Positions 33,174-44,605 of a stretch of DNA of 64,000 nt are shown here, piece after piece. The stretch covers positions 1-64,000 of the forward strand of contig JAQOTA010000010.1 of NCBI GenBank assembly GCA_029532415.1, written 5' to 3'. Within the stretch, counting starts at the first letter, position 1. Each line of letters opens with the position of its first letter. The translations under genes were made by a program, and so were the position numbers. The stretch is from Marasmius tenuissimus. Lineage: Eukaryota; Basidiomycota; Agaricomycetes; Agaricales; Marasmiaceae. The notes beneath the pieces are model-generated. The model was not told where the DNA came from. It saw only the letters and a program-made list of their open reading frames with translations, and searched no databases.

Positions 33174-34719
33174 TCGCCGTGGTTCAGAAGAACTCGCTGT
33201 CCTACAAGGATCGTCACAGGCGAACTCACGCCGGACCTATCGAATATATCAAGCAGTGGTTCAAAAACTACCAGCTATCGACAAATTTCGTATCAACTAC
33301 GATATCAGGAAGAAGAACGACGCCAGAGGAGACAAGGACTTGAAATATGTACGAGCTCAGGAAGAACGGCCAGCGTCGCCCCAAGAATCCGAGTATTCCA
33401 TCGATTCGGACGCCTGCGAAGATCTCGTAAACTCAAAGGAGAAAGTCGAGAAAGCCAAGACTTATATGGATGAAGAGCTGTACGCAGAATTAGTGAAGAA
33501 GAGGGAAGGTGGAGAGGGAGAATCCAACAGGGACACGGATCTGATGCGTGCACCGAGGATAGTTGAAGTTGAAGAATCAGTGGCAAGCGAGATCGAGGTT
33601 CCTTTTCACAAATATCTATTCCAAGTTGTTAACTACCATCACACGAAAGCGGCCTCCCTAGGTTTCTTCCTGAACCGGAACCTCGAGAAGATCAACGCCA
33701 ACTCCGCTACCATCAGATGGGACAAGTTACCCGGGCACCAGAACAAGGATAACAAGACCCGAGTTTGGGAGCAGAAACATATCTACGAGATTCTCGAGAT
33801 CAGCCCGAAGGACGCATACGAGGGTCTCAAGACATATGCCGACTTCACCATAGCCATGAAGAACCTCGTCCGTTTCGAAAAAGCACGCGACCTTGACGGT
33901 GAATCCGGCGCATACAGCCTCTGGATTCAGAAACACAAGAACTTCTTCGAACGACAGGAGCGGGCGCAGGAGCTTTTCGACCAGTGGAAGCCGAAGGAAT
34001 TGGAACTGAGGGATAGAAGGTTCTTGAAGGGCTTTGCCTTCAGTGAGATCACGTACCTCCTTGCGTGGGCAGAGGTAAAGTCAGAGGCTAAGTCGATGAA
34101 GAACATCCACGACGCCCTCGAGGAGCAGATGGCACCTTTGCGGGAAGGAAGAGACAGGAAGAGGAAGGAGTACGGAGGCAGGGATGACGGTAGGGATCAA
34201 CCACATCGCCTCAAAAAGCCCTTTCAGGGCAGCAACGCCGGTGGGTCCTCGAACCTGCGTTGCCTCGGCTGCGGTGCCCGAGGACACAACGTTCGCCACC
34301 ACGATACTTCCTCTCATCCCCCACTCGTCTGGGCTGCCATCAAAGACGAGTCCCTCGTCCACCCCTCCAACGGCAAGGTCATCTGCTTGCGATACAACAT
34401 TCACGGCCATTCCAAGTCCGACACCCAGGGTAAATGCTCCGACTGCAAAGCAGAGCACCCGCTTCTATCCCCTTCTTGTCAACAACCTGCGCAGCGGCTT
34501 CCCGTTGGGCAGAATGCCCGAGCTCAGCTCCACCATCATCATCATCAACAACATCTCATGCAAAGAATATCCAGAAGTGATAGACGCATATATCGCGGAC
34601 GAAGTGGCAGATGGCCGATTCTCGGGCCCATTCACACGAGAGCACCTCGAACGTATTCTACGAGGCTCGTTCTACGCGTCGCCACTGATAGTGGCGGTAC
34701 AGGACCAAGGTCCTGGTAA
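33174..34719 (+). pseudogene. Gag-like protein of DIRS-like element
   Basis: Long open frame with charged, helix-rich sequence (YRIYQAVVQKLPAIDKFRIN; FTIAMKNLVRFEKARDLDGE; KHKNFFERQERAQELFDQWK). A Cys/His-rich end follows at about 34255-34480 (CLGCGARGHN, VICLRYNIHGH, CSDCKAEHP) that resembles the zinc-knuckle-like end of DIRS/Ngaro gag proteins in basidiomycetes. Upstream the frame closes at a TGA (33162-33164). The useful part ends near 34480, where the RT frame takes over in another phase; the frames overlap at 34184-34719. Confidence 0.65.
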
Positions 34720-36330
34720 TCCACCGAAGTTTAGGGTTTGCCGTCACCTCTCGAAAGACGCCCCGCACTACACCTCCGCAAACTCCTTCATTGCCAAGGA
34801 GGACTTCCCTACCCATTTCGATATGGCTTCCGAATTTGCTGAACTGGTAAGTCCTCTCCCCATGACTCCCGCCTACTGGCTGCTCCGACTCGGGCCTGCG
34901 CGCCAGTCGTGATGTGCAGATAGAGCTCGGGCTTACATGCCAGCTCTCTGATGAACGACGTTCATTCAGACTCGGGCCATGAGCCAGTCTACGTCATGAC
35001 TCGGGCCGGAGAGCCAGTCTATACCACGACTCGGGCACGAATGCCAGTCTTGTCCCATTGCATACGTTGCACGTCCCGTATCGAAGCATGGTGCTTATAC
35101 TGGGTTTATTTCAGGTTGTATACATGCCAGAAGGGCGCCAGGCTTGCGCGAATGACATCGCCAAGTTCCACCGGACAGCTCCCATGATACCCGCACACAA
35201 ACTGTTCCTGGTGGTGCAATCGCAATCGCAGCCAGACCGGTTCTTCATGGACCACGATTTCCCGTTCGGCGCCGCGTCGGCCTGCTCTCAATCGGGTATG
35301 ATTGCTAATGCTGCAGTCGATATATTGAGAGCGGAAGGCGTTGAACCTATGAAGAAATACGAGGACGACATAAACATCTGCAGGTACCCGAGTAAACGAA
35401 AGCTTACCGATGGATCATTCATAGACGTTGACCTCATTGCGGCTTTCCATTCATCCTCTCTTACCCATGCCTTCCCTAATTCCCCGACCGTCATTCCGTT
35501 CGATCCAGACACGCCGGACGAGACCCTCTTCCAATACGATTATGACAAGGAGTCAATGCGGGCTAAGGTAGCCAGCCTTCGCATCCCTTGGCACTTGGAC
35601 AAAGGGGATCCGAGTTTCGTATGGATCTCAGTCTACCTCGGACTCAAATGGGATCTCCCTCGTAAATGGGTATCATTCCCGGAAGAGAAGAGACTCAAGT
35701 ACCGCAACAAGGCGTTAGTTTTCCGTCAAAAATGCGAGTCCGCTAGAGTCCTACTCGAAGAGGTCGAGAGCGTCCATGGCACGCTCTGTCATACAGCTTT
35801 CGTTCACCGGGATGGCAGGATCCATCTGGCATTGTTCTCAAACTTCGGAGTCACGTACAAGGGCGACAGACACCTGGTCAGGTGGGCCCCCAGGGTTATG
35901 ATAGCCGACCTGAACTGGTGGATAACGGCGTTGTCGGATGCCACCTTCTATCGTCAGTTGACCCCGAGAGGCCCAGTGCGGGACCTTAACATCTTCGTAG
36001 ACGCCTCCCCAAGCTGGGGTATTGGGGTGGTTATAAGGGGAAAATGGGCGGCGTACCACCTTACTCCTGAGTGGAAGGTGCCCGGGAGAGATATCTGCTG
36101 GCTAGAGACTCTCGCCATAGAGCTCGCCATCTATTTCGTCGCCGAAATGGACATCAAAGACTGTATTCTCATCATTCATTCTGACAGTCAGGGTGCTATT
36201 GGCGCCATCACAAAGTCGCGTAGCTCAAACGTGTAGATCAACGCAGCGACTCGTCGAATCTACTCCATTCTCTATCCATGCAACATCAAACCCGAAATCC
36301 GATATATCGAATCCGAGAGGAACCCAGCTG
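34480..36330 (+). pseudogene. Reverse transcriptase - RNase H of DIRS-like element
   Basis: RT starts with FYPLLVNNLRSGFPLGRMPE. Then come AKEDFPTHFDMASEFAEL, an intron at 34847-35114 (GTAAGT...TTTCAG) that restores phase to VVYMPEGRQACANDIAKFHR, MIPAHKLFLVVQ, FFMDHDFPFGAASA and the YEDD catalytic box (KKYEDDINICR). RNase H follows with FVDASPSWGIG, CWLETLAIELAIYF and IIHSDSQGAIGAI, the D-E-D residues. A TAG stop at 36234-36236 interrupts it; the reading continues in the same frame (ATRRIYSI...EIRYIESERNPADKISRG), which is the usual RNase H end. Apart from that stop the domain set is well preserved. Confidence 0.75.
34887..35050. repeat. Array of small hairpins in the RT intron
   Basis: Five imperfect units of form GACTCGGGC-N(5-8)-GCCAGTC start near 34887, 34921, 34969, 34998 and 35028. 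GACTCGGGC pairs with GCCAGTC, so each unit can fold into a short stem-loop. The array lies wholly inside the intron 34847-35114. Confidence 0.7.
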
Positions 36331-36411
36331 ACAAGATCTCGCGCGGGGATCTTCTTGATCACACCGAAAACCGACTCATGCAGGCCTTCGAAATACCCGA
36401 GGCCCTACACG

Positions 36412-38023
36412 ATGTCTTCATCCAAGTTTAGCCTCACCGTATTTAGGTCAGCCCAAGCTGACAGAAAGGCTGGGGAACCACGCACCTCTCAGCCTTCGTT
36501 CTCAATCTCAGACTTCTACAAAGACCGTTCGAAATCATTAGTTCCCCGTCCAACATCTCCATTCTCGTTATCAGCTTTCCGACGTTCTCAATCCCTTTCA
36601 AAATCTCACTCGTCAAGTTCTCATTCTCACCTGACTGAATCGCATTCCATTTCTTGTCACTCGAATACACCAGAACCCAAGGATTCGAAACCCAGAAAAC
36701 CCAAAGCCGGGAATTCCCACGCACCGCATCCCTATCGACCTCACATAGCAGCAAAAGACAGGATACACGGCTGGGAAACCGAGTTCTCCCTCGAGAAGAA
36801 ATCACACGAACGAGAGAAATGGCCCAAGGAGGTGATCCAACTCGCGGAGAAGGCCCTGGGACGTGCACATTCCGAAGGCTCGAACTCGTCATATGCAGCT
36901 GGGCTGCTACGGGCGACCCAGTTTTTCGATAAATTCGGGATCGCTGAGGCAGACCGCATGCCTATGAGCCAGACGCTCATCGCGGCTTTCATTGGCTACC
37001 ACCTGGGTCAAGTCAGTGGAGACACGGTCAGAGTTTGGCTGTCGGGTCTACGGGTATGGCACGTAGTGAAGGGCGCCCCATGGTATGGGAACGACCCACA
37101 GGTTCACCTGGCCAGGGTGTCGACGAAGAAAGCAGGAACTCACCTGAAGAAGAAGCAGAGACAGCCAGTGACAACCGAGCACCTGCACACGTTGTGGGCG
37201 GCGTTGGATATGTCCAATCCGAAACATGTTGCGGCCTGGGCGATTACCCTTGTCACTTTCTTCGCGTGCCGAAGGCCAGGAGAAACCACTGTCCCTTCTC
37301 TGGCGAAGGTGGACAATAGGTATCATGTAATGAACGGGTTAGTGCCAGTTACGAACCATGAAGATCTACTTACTGATAGCCTGCTAGGGTGAACATTGAA
37401 TTCCGAGACCTGTCGAACGGGTACAGATCATGTTCATTTCGGATACCTTGGACCAAGTCCACTCGCCAGGAGGGTGCTACTCTCGTCCTCACTTCACGCA
37501 AGGATAACTTATGCCCGGTGGCGGCACGTTTGAACCATAGAAAGGTATTCTTGTTTGTGCGAATAATTTGAGCGCGACTCATCTTTATATTGAGGTGAAC
37601 TCCGAATCACTACCTCCCGTCGTGCCTCTCTTCACATACCAAGACGAGGATGGGAAACCCCGTATATATCCGAAACATGAGTACCTCAATTTCTGCCAGG
37701 ACATATGGCGGAAGGCAGGTCTCCACCACGTCCATGGTCACAGTCTACGTATCGGAGGAGCAACTGAACAACTTTTGGCAGGTGTACCTCCGGAAGTTGT
37801 GGCAGCCACAGGCGGCTGGAACTCACTGGCGTTCCTGGTTTACTGGCGTAAATCATCGCATATTATCTTTCAAGCCACGTCAAAAGCATATTCTTCTGAG
37901 AGATTACAGGACGTACAGAGAGACATGGACTCTTTCCGTAACAGTAACAACATTACAACGGCTCTGGTTTCTTTGGCCTCAGATGGCCTAGATAGCTCGA
38001 TACCCAACGACTCAACTGTATAA
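36412..38023 (+). CDS. Tyrosine recombinase of DIRS-like element, three exons
   Basis: ATG at 36412 opens a Ser-rich leader (FSLTVFRSAQ, SFSISDFYKD), then the core-binding domain (LLRATQFFDKFGIAEADRMP; LIAAFIGYHLGQVSGDTVRV; WLSGLRVWHVVKGAPW). The catalytic domain has FFACRRPGE (first Arg), IPWTKSTRQEGATLVLTSRK (middle exon), HGHSLRIGGAT (His and second Arg), GGW and VYWRKSS (Tyr). Two introns are needed: about 37341-37387 (GTTAGT...TGCTAG) and about 37542-37590 (GTATTC...TTGAG); the second acceptor is uncertain. Stop TAA at 38021-38023. With these removed no stop is left, so this may still encode an integrating recombinase that acts on circular DNA. Confidence 0.75.
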
Positions 38024-38480
38024 ATGATAATTCTCCTTACTGCACGCCAATTCAATAGCGAACGCATGCTTGATCCAAACACTCCCTCAGATTGGGGGGT
38101 CCAGGTTTGGGGCCCCTTGGGGGCCCATCCTTCTGGGCCGCGATTCGTGGCCGTCACCTGTACTTGTTGGAGCGAGTGCTCGGAGTGGGTTTCTCAGGAG
38201 CCGTCCACTTCTTTCGGCCTTGGATGAACCCGAGCGCTCAGGTTAGGTCCTGGTCCCTTTTTGGGGCTCCCAACTTCGGGGACGCGTCACTCTCAAACTA
38301 GGACGCGTTGAATCTCGTGCGTTTCACGTGCCCCCCAAATGGACCCAGGCCTAGCCTCCGGCAAGTCCCACAAAATATTGTGTTTACAGACACACGACCT
38401 GGCTTGAGTTTAGACAACGCTAAAGCTCAAAGCTAATTAGTTCTTACAGGTATTTAGATATACCCTAGAACCTACATGTG
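38024..38480. other. G-rich non-coding stretch after DIRS-like element
   Basis: 38085-38350 is unusually GC/G-run rich (GGGGGGTCCAGG, GGGGCCCCTTGGGGGCCC) and could be the element 3' terminus. No gene seen. Confidence 0.4.
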
Positions 38481-38489
38481 TCTGTTTAC

Positions 38490-39040
38490 TGATTCTTTCA
38501 GTCTCCTTCGTGCGCGAAGACAAAGACACTATCTTATCCATGTGCTAAAGGACTCCTCGATTGGATTCAAGTCCGAAGAATACGAAGGAAGATACAGAAG
38601 CATGATTCCTGCCTCATTCAGGACTTCTTGTAAGATATCCGAATGATGAATGCGGCAGTTATTCATTACTGAGACACTGTTCTCTTCTGGAAAACGGTTC
38701 ATCTGCGGGACCTAGAAACCCTTTAGCATGAGCCTGGGAATGATATCAGGACCACATACCACTTCTTCCACCACGAAATCAAAGTACTCCGTGCTATCCA
38801 ATGATCCCTTTACCACGTGCGTTGCTATGTACCCTTTCGTGGACATGGCACAACCAAGGAATACCTTATTCCTCGTACGAATGGTGCTATCATATCAGCG
38901 CGAGACCCAACAGGAGCACGACCATAATGGCAGACAACTTTGCAATCGTTCTTACTTGACTCGTCAACAGTGACAAACTCCCGCCCCGCTCCAGAGAAAT
39001 GCAATGGATCCCGGATACCAGCCATAAAGTCTCTGCTCAA
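38490..39040 (-). pseudogene. Tc1/mariner transposase remnant
   Basis: Minus strand: REFVTVDESSKNDCKVVCHY (first catalytic Asp in VDES), APFVRGIRYSLVV, after a frame change STKGYIATHVVKGSLDSTEY and FDFVVEEVV, then, after about 80 nt, ENSVSVMNNCRIHHSDILQE, LLYLPSYSSDLNPIEESF, stop. The order and spacing match the DDE_3 superfamily domain of fungal mariner-like elements. The second catalytic Asp is Asn here (VMNNC where the family has VMDNC). The N-terminal helix-turn-helix part was not found. Inactive. Confidence 0.82.
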
Positions 39041-40402
39041 CTGCTCATCTCTCTCCCGTGTTATCTTTTGAAGGATTTTTATTGGATAGAGGATGATGTG
39101 TATTGGAGGTATGAGGGCAGGATGTGAACATTTTCTATCTACGGTAATACGTTGGTAAGCCCGTCAAAAAATCCGCGAGTGCGATTACTTTTTTCCGGAA
39201 GCGCTGTAAGAAGCGGCATCAATCTTCGCGGGGGCTGTATATACGGCCAAGGTCTGCCGAATGTCAATGTGAAGCACGAAACACGGACGTCGGCATGTGA
39301 CGGTATCTTCAACAAGGGAGTGTTCCGAGAAGGTAAGAGACGGGCGTGACCCGTCCTCCATGTCCTGATCAAACTCGGAATCCGTGTTGGATTCATCATC
39401 GGCGCTCTTTTATGTGTACTGCGTATCGTCATCGCAGCTCAGTTGAGCCTATGGGCATTTTCCACGTGGGGATGCATGCGGCAAGAAAAGAAGTTCGAGC
39501 TGTACCGGCGAGGGTTCTCGTACCCCTCATGACACTTCGGAGACTTCATCAATTAGAGTGGCAAGCATTGGCTCGAAAATTCTGCTACCAAAGTCATTGT
39601 ACACACCGAATTGGAAATTAGCCGAAGCAGAGGTTTCGTCCGAGTCGTGTGTGCTTGGTTTTTGCGGCGGTGAGAAGTATTCAAGTTGAGTCATGAGGTA
39701 CCGCGATACCTACGTTCGGGCTCGAGTCTCGTCTCCAACGGCTCCATTACAGGCGATCGTTATAACCCGCACCTGTCGCTGTTTCGACTACTCAGCATCC
39801 CTTTCCAATGTAACGTCCTGCCGGCCAGCACACGCATTCAGAGGATTGCCGCTTGCGTCGAGACGAGTATCGAGACCTCTCAGAGAAAGGAATATATGGG
39901 TTAGATTGCGTCTCAGAGCTGCTCAGCGCTGCAATGAGGGTCGCGCCGCTTTTGATGAACCTTCGAACCCGGGATCCGTCATGCAGAGGTACAGCGTATA
40001 CAAGAAGACATCAACATTCACCAGCAGGCAAAGGATGAATTAGCATCATTCTTGCGCCTGGCACACAGAGCAATAGTCAGAAACACGATTGGGCTTTCGA
40101 AGGACTGACCAAGTCGGGTAACCTACACCATCTTAACTCATGTATGGGTCACCGCACTGAGGAAAATTTAACTTAACTTAACTCAAGTCGGAGTTAAGGG
40201 AGCTCACCTCGAGATGAGATCTGAGGTTTTCGTCGCAATCGTAAGGTTGAGAAAGAATTAAGGGTAGTTGTAAGGTTGAGTGAACTTGAGGGCAGTCGCG
40301 ACGTTAAGGGAGCTCAAGGGGTAGAGTGCCCTCAATGCTTTCGATGCAATTGTACATTGGAACAGGATCTCTAGTTCTTCGGATTGCACGATGAGTCCAT
40401 GA
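39041..40402. other. No confident gene; TTAAC/GTTAAG repeats at 40130-40330
   Basis: Short frames only. 40160-40325 contains direct repeats of TTAACTTAAC and of GTTAAGGGAGCTCA, GTAAGGTTGAG, suggesting a small degenerate repeat element that starts near GCACTGAGG (40155) and ends near GAGTGCC. No clear inverted termini. Confidence 0.35.
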
Positions 40403-41405
40403 CTAAGCTTTCGCCTTTCTCTTTCTCGTCGCCTTGGACTTGGGCTTGAGCTTGGACTTAGGCTTCGGCTTTGTCGTTGCCTTGACCGTCATCGCCGTTG
40501 CCTTCGTCCTCGTCCTCAGCTTCGCCACTGCCGTTGCCATCACGGGCTTCGAGCGTTCAGTGCCAGCCTTAGCGGCGCCATATTTCTGGTGGAAACATCA
40601 ATCAAACGAGGAAAAAAGATAGAAATGAAACGACTTACAAGGTCAGCCCGCTCAATCCCGAGTTCCTTGGCCCACTTGAATTGTTGATCTCGGAACGCTT
40701 CCACTCGGGGTGCCAGCAGTGTCTCCATGTCGAAGAATGGTGGATATCATACCTCCCGGAGCTGAGAGACGGCGACGAGAGCCATATCGCCCCACACTGC
40801 CGCTTGACGCAGTGCTCGAGCTCTGAGTGCTTCAATCTTGGCAGACCGAGCATCTGGATCCCTCGCTATACTCTCGACATGATTGGCTGGATCCTCGGGG
40901 TTTGCCGCGATCGTTTCCCAGCAACTCTCCATCCTCCGGAAATAAGAAATCAGAAATAAGAAATCAGAAATAAGAAATAGCGAATGACGCGGTGGAGTTC
41001 CGCGTGCTTCCGTTCGAAATCCTCCATCCAACGAAAGACTTGAGCCTGTTGCCTGGTCTATGACATACGGTTTCCTGTGTGTTACCGTCAGCATGGGTAC
41101 ATCACCGAGGATAATAAACAAGAACAACGAACCTTCATGCTCAAAAGCAGCAATGGCAGCCCTGTCATTTGGGTCGAGTCCCCTCCTTGAACCTAAGGTC
41201 CAAAGTACTCCGTCGTTGCCATCCTTCTCGAACTCTTATGAGGCCATTAGTAAGTTAAGATTCTCGCCGGCCTGTCAGTCACTCACGATGATCACGCTTT
41301 GCGTCTCGGGTCTCTTTCGCAGTGCTCGGTCTTGCCAATGCGGCGACGGGGTCCTTGGCTGCCTTTGCCCTTGCCTTCTGCGTAGCTTGTCTGAGGCCAT
41401 CCCAA
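40403..41405 (-). CDS. Hypothetical multi-exon gene with basic C-terminal tail
   Basis: Minus-strand blocks: RQATQKARAKAAKDPVAALA (about 41290-41405), FEKDGNDGVLWTLGSRRGLD and PNDRAAIAAFEHE (about 41150-41240), QQAQVFRWMEDFERKHAELH (about 40990-41050), PEDPANHVESIARDPDARSA, RQAAVWGDMALVAVSQLREV and METLLAPRVEAFRDQQFKWA (40650-40900). Then an intron near 40585-40638 and a Lys/Ala-rich tail (KPKPKSKLKPKSKATRKRKA, stop 40403-40405) suited to nuclear localisation or nucleic-acid binding. Such helical, charged proteins often accompany transposons in mushrooms, but I cannot name the family. The start and exon borders are uncertain; more 5' exons may lie up to about 41850. Confidence 0.45.
40930..40980. 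repeat. AGAAATCAGAAATA tandem repeat
   Basis: 14-bp unit present about 2.7 times, located at an exon edge of the hypothetical gene. Confidence 0.8.
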
Positions 41406-42019
41406 ACAGACCGTGAATGTCGCACTAGATATCACAACATGTCAGTAGATCAATAAGGAAGTTGTGAATGAACCTACGCTCCCGACGAGTCAACCTGGTT
41501 GCGCTCTCTAGTATCAATTCTTCCGAGTCCACGTCAAGCGAGAGTTTCAGTTGCGGAACCTTCGTAAGCGATGCAGGTCCCACTCTTCACAGGGCTCCCT
41601 CTCGTCGCTTCGAGCCACCTATCCTTTGTTTGTGGTTGACATCCTTCCGCCCGGTATCTGCCGCCGATACTGTACCATTTCGATTACTTCGTCAGGGAAT
41701 GAGACAAGTGACCGTTTCGACCGAAATTTAACACCAGCATATTATCTTCAAGTTGGGCCAATGCAGTGACCAGCTCCCGTGCTATGAGATAGCCTATGAG
41801 GCTGGTAAGGGACTGTGACAGGTGAAGGTCGAGTGGGTGACTTACCTAGATTCATAAGCTTTTTACGGCTGTGGTCGTCATAATGAGCAGTATGGATGTC
41901 GTGACGATGACCAGACCCCGCTCGAGAGCTGCAGGTGGCAACACGGTTTATGAAAGGCCAGCCCTGCCCTGCTCATTCCCCTGTGAAGTGGCCGTTGCAC
42001 CAGTGGTAGAAGAGCGCCA

Positions 42020-42373
42020 TCAAGATCTTGCAGATGAGAAGCTTGTGTCCCGCAAGATGAACAACTGGTATACCTCGTTCCAGTCGTGTGACGAAGTCGC
42101 GTAGGTTAGCGAGAGGTGGACTTTGATAGTCCGACCCTCAATCTGGCCACCATAACAATACGTGAGTCCAAATTGACACGGTATTTGAGCTATAATACTG
42201 ACCTCGATCACTTTGCCATCAAGAAACCAGTACTTCTCGTCTTTGCGGGAACGTGTTAGGGCCGCCAACGCGTTTAGTTCACGTTGTTGGAAAGGTTGAC
42301 CCGAGGAGATACGTGCTTCACACTCCTCCCGCGACATAGCTTCTGCTGCGAGTGTGAGGTCCACGTTGGACAT
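42020..42373 (-). CDS. Hypothetical small protein, divergent from integrase-core gene
   Basis: ATG at 42371-42373, 47 bp from the start of the divergently oriented gene at 42420. Reads SNVDLTLAAEAMSREECEAR, ALTRSRKDEKYWFLDGKVIE, then a probable intron (GTCAGT...GCCAG, about 42147-42212), TIKVHLSLTYATSSHDWNEV, stop 42020. No family recognised. The very short shared promoter suggests co-expression or a shared element origin with the integrase-core gene. Confidence 0.4.
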   Translation of the reverse strand: MSNVDLTLAAEAMSREECEARISSGQPFQQRELNALAALTRSRKDEKYWFLDGKVIEVSIIAQIPCQFGLTYCYGGQIEGRTIKVHLSLTYATSSHDWNEVYQLFILRDTSFSSARS

Positions 42374-42419
42374 GATGGTGAAGTTTACAGTGTTGTACAG
42401 TTCTCATGGCATCAAATTC

Positions 42420-44605
42420 ATGCCTCCAAAAGAGGTAGTCAAGCCACGTGCCTTCAACCCTATAGCTTCACCTCGTACCTCCTTGGGCGTTCCAATGCCT
42501 TCGAGCAGTTCGAATTTTGTTCCTCTATTTGTCCCGCTTCCGGCACCAGATCATGCTATCCCATGGTCTCCGAACATTCTCAACGCCGTGCAGCGTCTTT
42601 CGACGATATACAGCAATGCTCGGACTGTGTTAAGCCAAGAGGCAGATGCGAGTAGATTGAAACTTCATTACGATCTGATACGGGATGAGGCAGTCCCGCT
42701 TCTGGAGGCTTTGGAGAGGGAGGGCATTCCAGACAATTGGATTACCGAAAACTCACAAATGGTTGGCCAATTAGCATTGAAAATTGCTCGGGCAGAGTCA
42801 ACGTCGCGAAATCAGTGAGTCTCATTTTGATTTACAATAAAGTGTCTCATTGTTAGCACTGTGATAGTGATGACCGGAATGTTCGTGTGCCAAAGCCTGT
42901 TAGATTGCACCATACAGGAAAGCGGGGTCGGCCAGCAAAGATTATCGATGAAAATTACCTTAGAGAGGCGATGGGTTCGGGGCGGGCAATAACAATTACC
43001 AAGCTAACAAAGGTGAAGACACTTACAGTCCACCGGAATACACTGCGGAAGTACATACGGGTAAGGCTCTGAGCGTTTCTGATAATTGCACGACTCATAC
43101 TAAATCATTATTTGTCAGGGATACAACATCGATAGTTGGCGATTCAGTAGAATTTCCAATCGCGAGCTTGATAAAATAGTGCGCAAGTACCGGATGGAAC
43201 ATCCGGGATCGGGACTATCGTGCTTGCAAGGACACCTTCGCTCTTATCACGGCCTTCGCCTACAACGGCATCGGATATTAGGATCGATTGCGAGGGTGGA
43301 TGGTCTCGGGGTTATTCTCCGAAGGAATCAAGGCATTCGACGTCGGAAGTACAAGGTATCCCGTCCAAACGCGCTCTGGCATATTGATGGGCATCACAAA
43401 TTAATATTATGGGGGTTTGTGATTCATGGGATTGTGGATGGATATTGGGCGTGACGTGAGATCCGATGATTCCAGGCAATACTTGAACATGTACTTACCT
43501 CTTCTCAGGTCGTCGGGATTCACGCCAGCACCAATAATCGTGCCAGCACAGTTCTCGAGAACTTTGCAGATGCAGTCGATGAATACGGAGCACCGTTGCG
43601 TACGAGAGGTGACTATGGGACAGAAAACAAACCTGTCGCATTATACATGATCCTCAAGAAGGGACAGAACCGCGGTTCATTCATATGGGGCTCGTAAGTG
43701 TTTTGTATCATTTCGCAAAAATCTGAGCTCACGTATCCTTAGTTCCACCCGAAACACGCGCATTGAGAGGCTGTGGGTAGAAGTAGGCCGACAGTTTGCT
43801 CGCCAGTGGCGGGCCTTTCTTTATAGGCTTGAAGCCATCCATAGTCTCAAACGATCGAACCGTAACCACATCTGGCTCATACACTACCTATTCTTGGATT
43901 CAATTAACCAAGACTGCCAGACATTCCGAGAAGAATGGAACGCTCACCCAATATCTGGCGAGGGACATAACATGAGCCCAAATGTGAGTGTCATCATCGG
44001 CAGTATCTAAACATCTGGCTAATCATTAGCTACAGGACACGAGGTTCATGGGCATGCCTACGGAGGGGGTCTACGTTGACGACTGCAACATGATGGATCC
44101 GGATGAGATCAACGACCAGTACGGAGTAGACAGAGGTCATCATCCACGCCCCCGTAACCAGACCGGTGCTGGGACTCTGTCCGACGAAGAATTCTCGGAC
44201 GCGGAAAGCCTTTCTAGCCATGCATCCAGCGATCCTGATGTGGAGGAATTAGGCCTCCCGTCAGTCGCCAGCCAGGTGTTTGCTGGTCTCCATAATCTGA
44301 TGGAACGTGTTCATGTTCCTAAATATCCGCCCCCTTTGAACGAGACACAACTGGAGTTGTTCTCAAAAGCACTTGCAGTTGCAGAGGAGCGAGAGATCAT
44401 TCCTGAGGGATATGGTATCCGTTCCGCAGAATGGGAGGATGGTGAATATCCGTCATACGAGATGTTGCGATCTGGTAAGAAAGGGACCCGCGAACTCCGC
44501 GTCGACCTGCCTGATCACACATGGCGTCCGAGGGCTGAGAAGTGGGTTCGGGCATTGGATATCTTGAATTACATACTCGAGTTTGTAGTTGAGTGGTCGG
44601 AATAG
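42420..44605 (+). CDS. DDE integrase-core (rve-like) protein, six exons
   Basis: ATG at 42420. Exons about 42420-42814, 42868-43060, 43119-about 43455, 43509-43693, 43743-43983, 44036-44605. N-terminal half: helical region (LHYDLIRDEAVPLLEALERE), then a basic HTH-like segment (GKRGRPAKIIDENYLREAMG; LTVHRNTLRKYIR). The catalytic core has LWHIDGHHKLILWGFVIHGI (Asp), RGDYGTEN (Asp) and TRIERLWVEVGRQF (Glu), in integrase order. An acidic region and conserved tail follow (RFMGMPTEGVYVDD; GYGIRSAEWEDGEYPSYEML). Agaricomycetes have many such integrase-core genes without gag or RT. The exon 3 end is problematic: GYW-A-stop needs one G fewer in TTGGGCGTGAC to give GYWRD before the GTGAGA donor, so this copy may carry a 1-bp frameshift. 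No terminal repeats seen. Confidence 0.72.

Larger units (their letters stand above)
33132..38023 (+). mobile_element. DIRS-like (tyrosine recombinase) retrotransposon
   Basis: Order gag - reverse transcriptase - RNase H - tyrosine recombinase on one strand, with no DDE integrase or LTRs, as in the DIRS/Ngaro/PAT group. Gag 33256-34500, RT 34480-35500, RNase H 35980-36330, recombinase 36412-38023. Defects: an in-frame TGA about 30 nt after the first gag ATG (33133), and a TAG inside RNase H at 36234-36236. Split direct repeats or inverted termini, expected of these elements, could not be identified. Probably non-autonomous now, though the recombinase looks whole after splicing. Confidence 0.8.

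Noticed and set aside
33132..38023. DIRS-like element called as an LTR (Gypsy) retrotransposon
   Set aside because: A tyrosine recombinase with R-H-R-Y residues follows RNase H and there is no DDE integrase, protease or LTR.
40130..40330. Second CACTA-like MITE beginning GCACTGAGG
   Set aside because: Direct TTAAC repeats are present but no matching inverted end or 3-bp flank.
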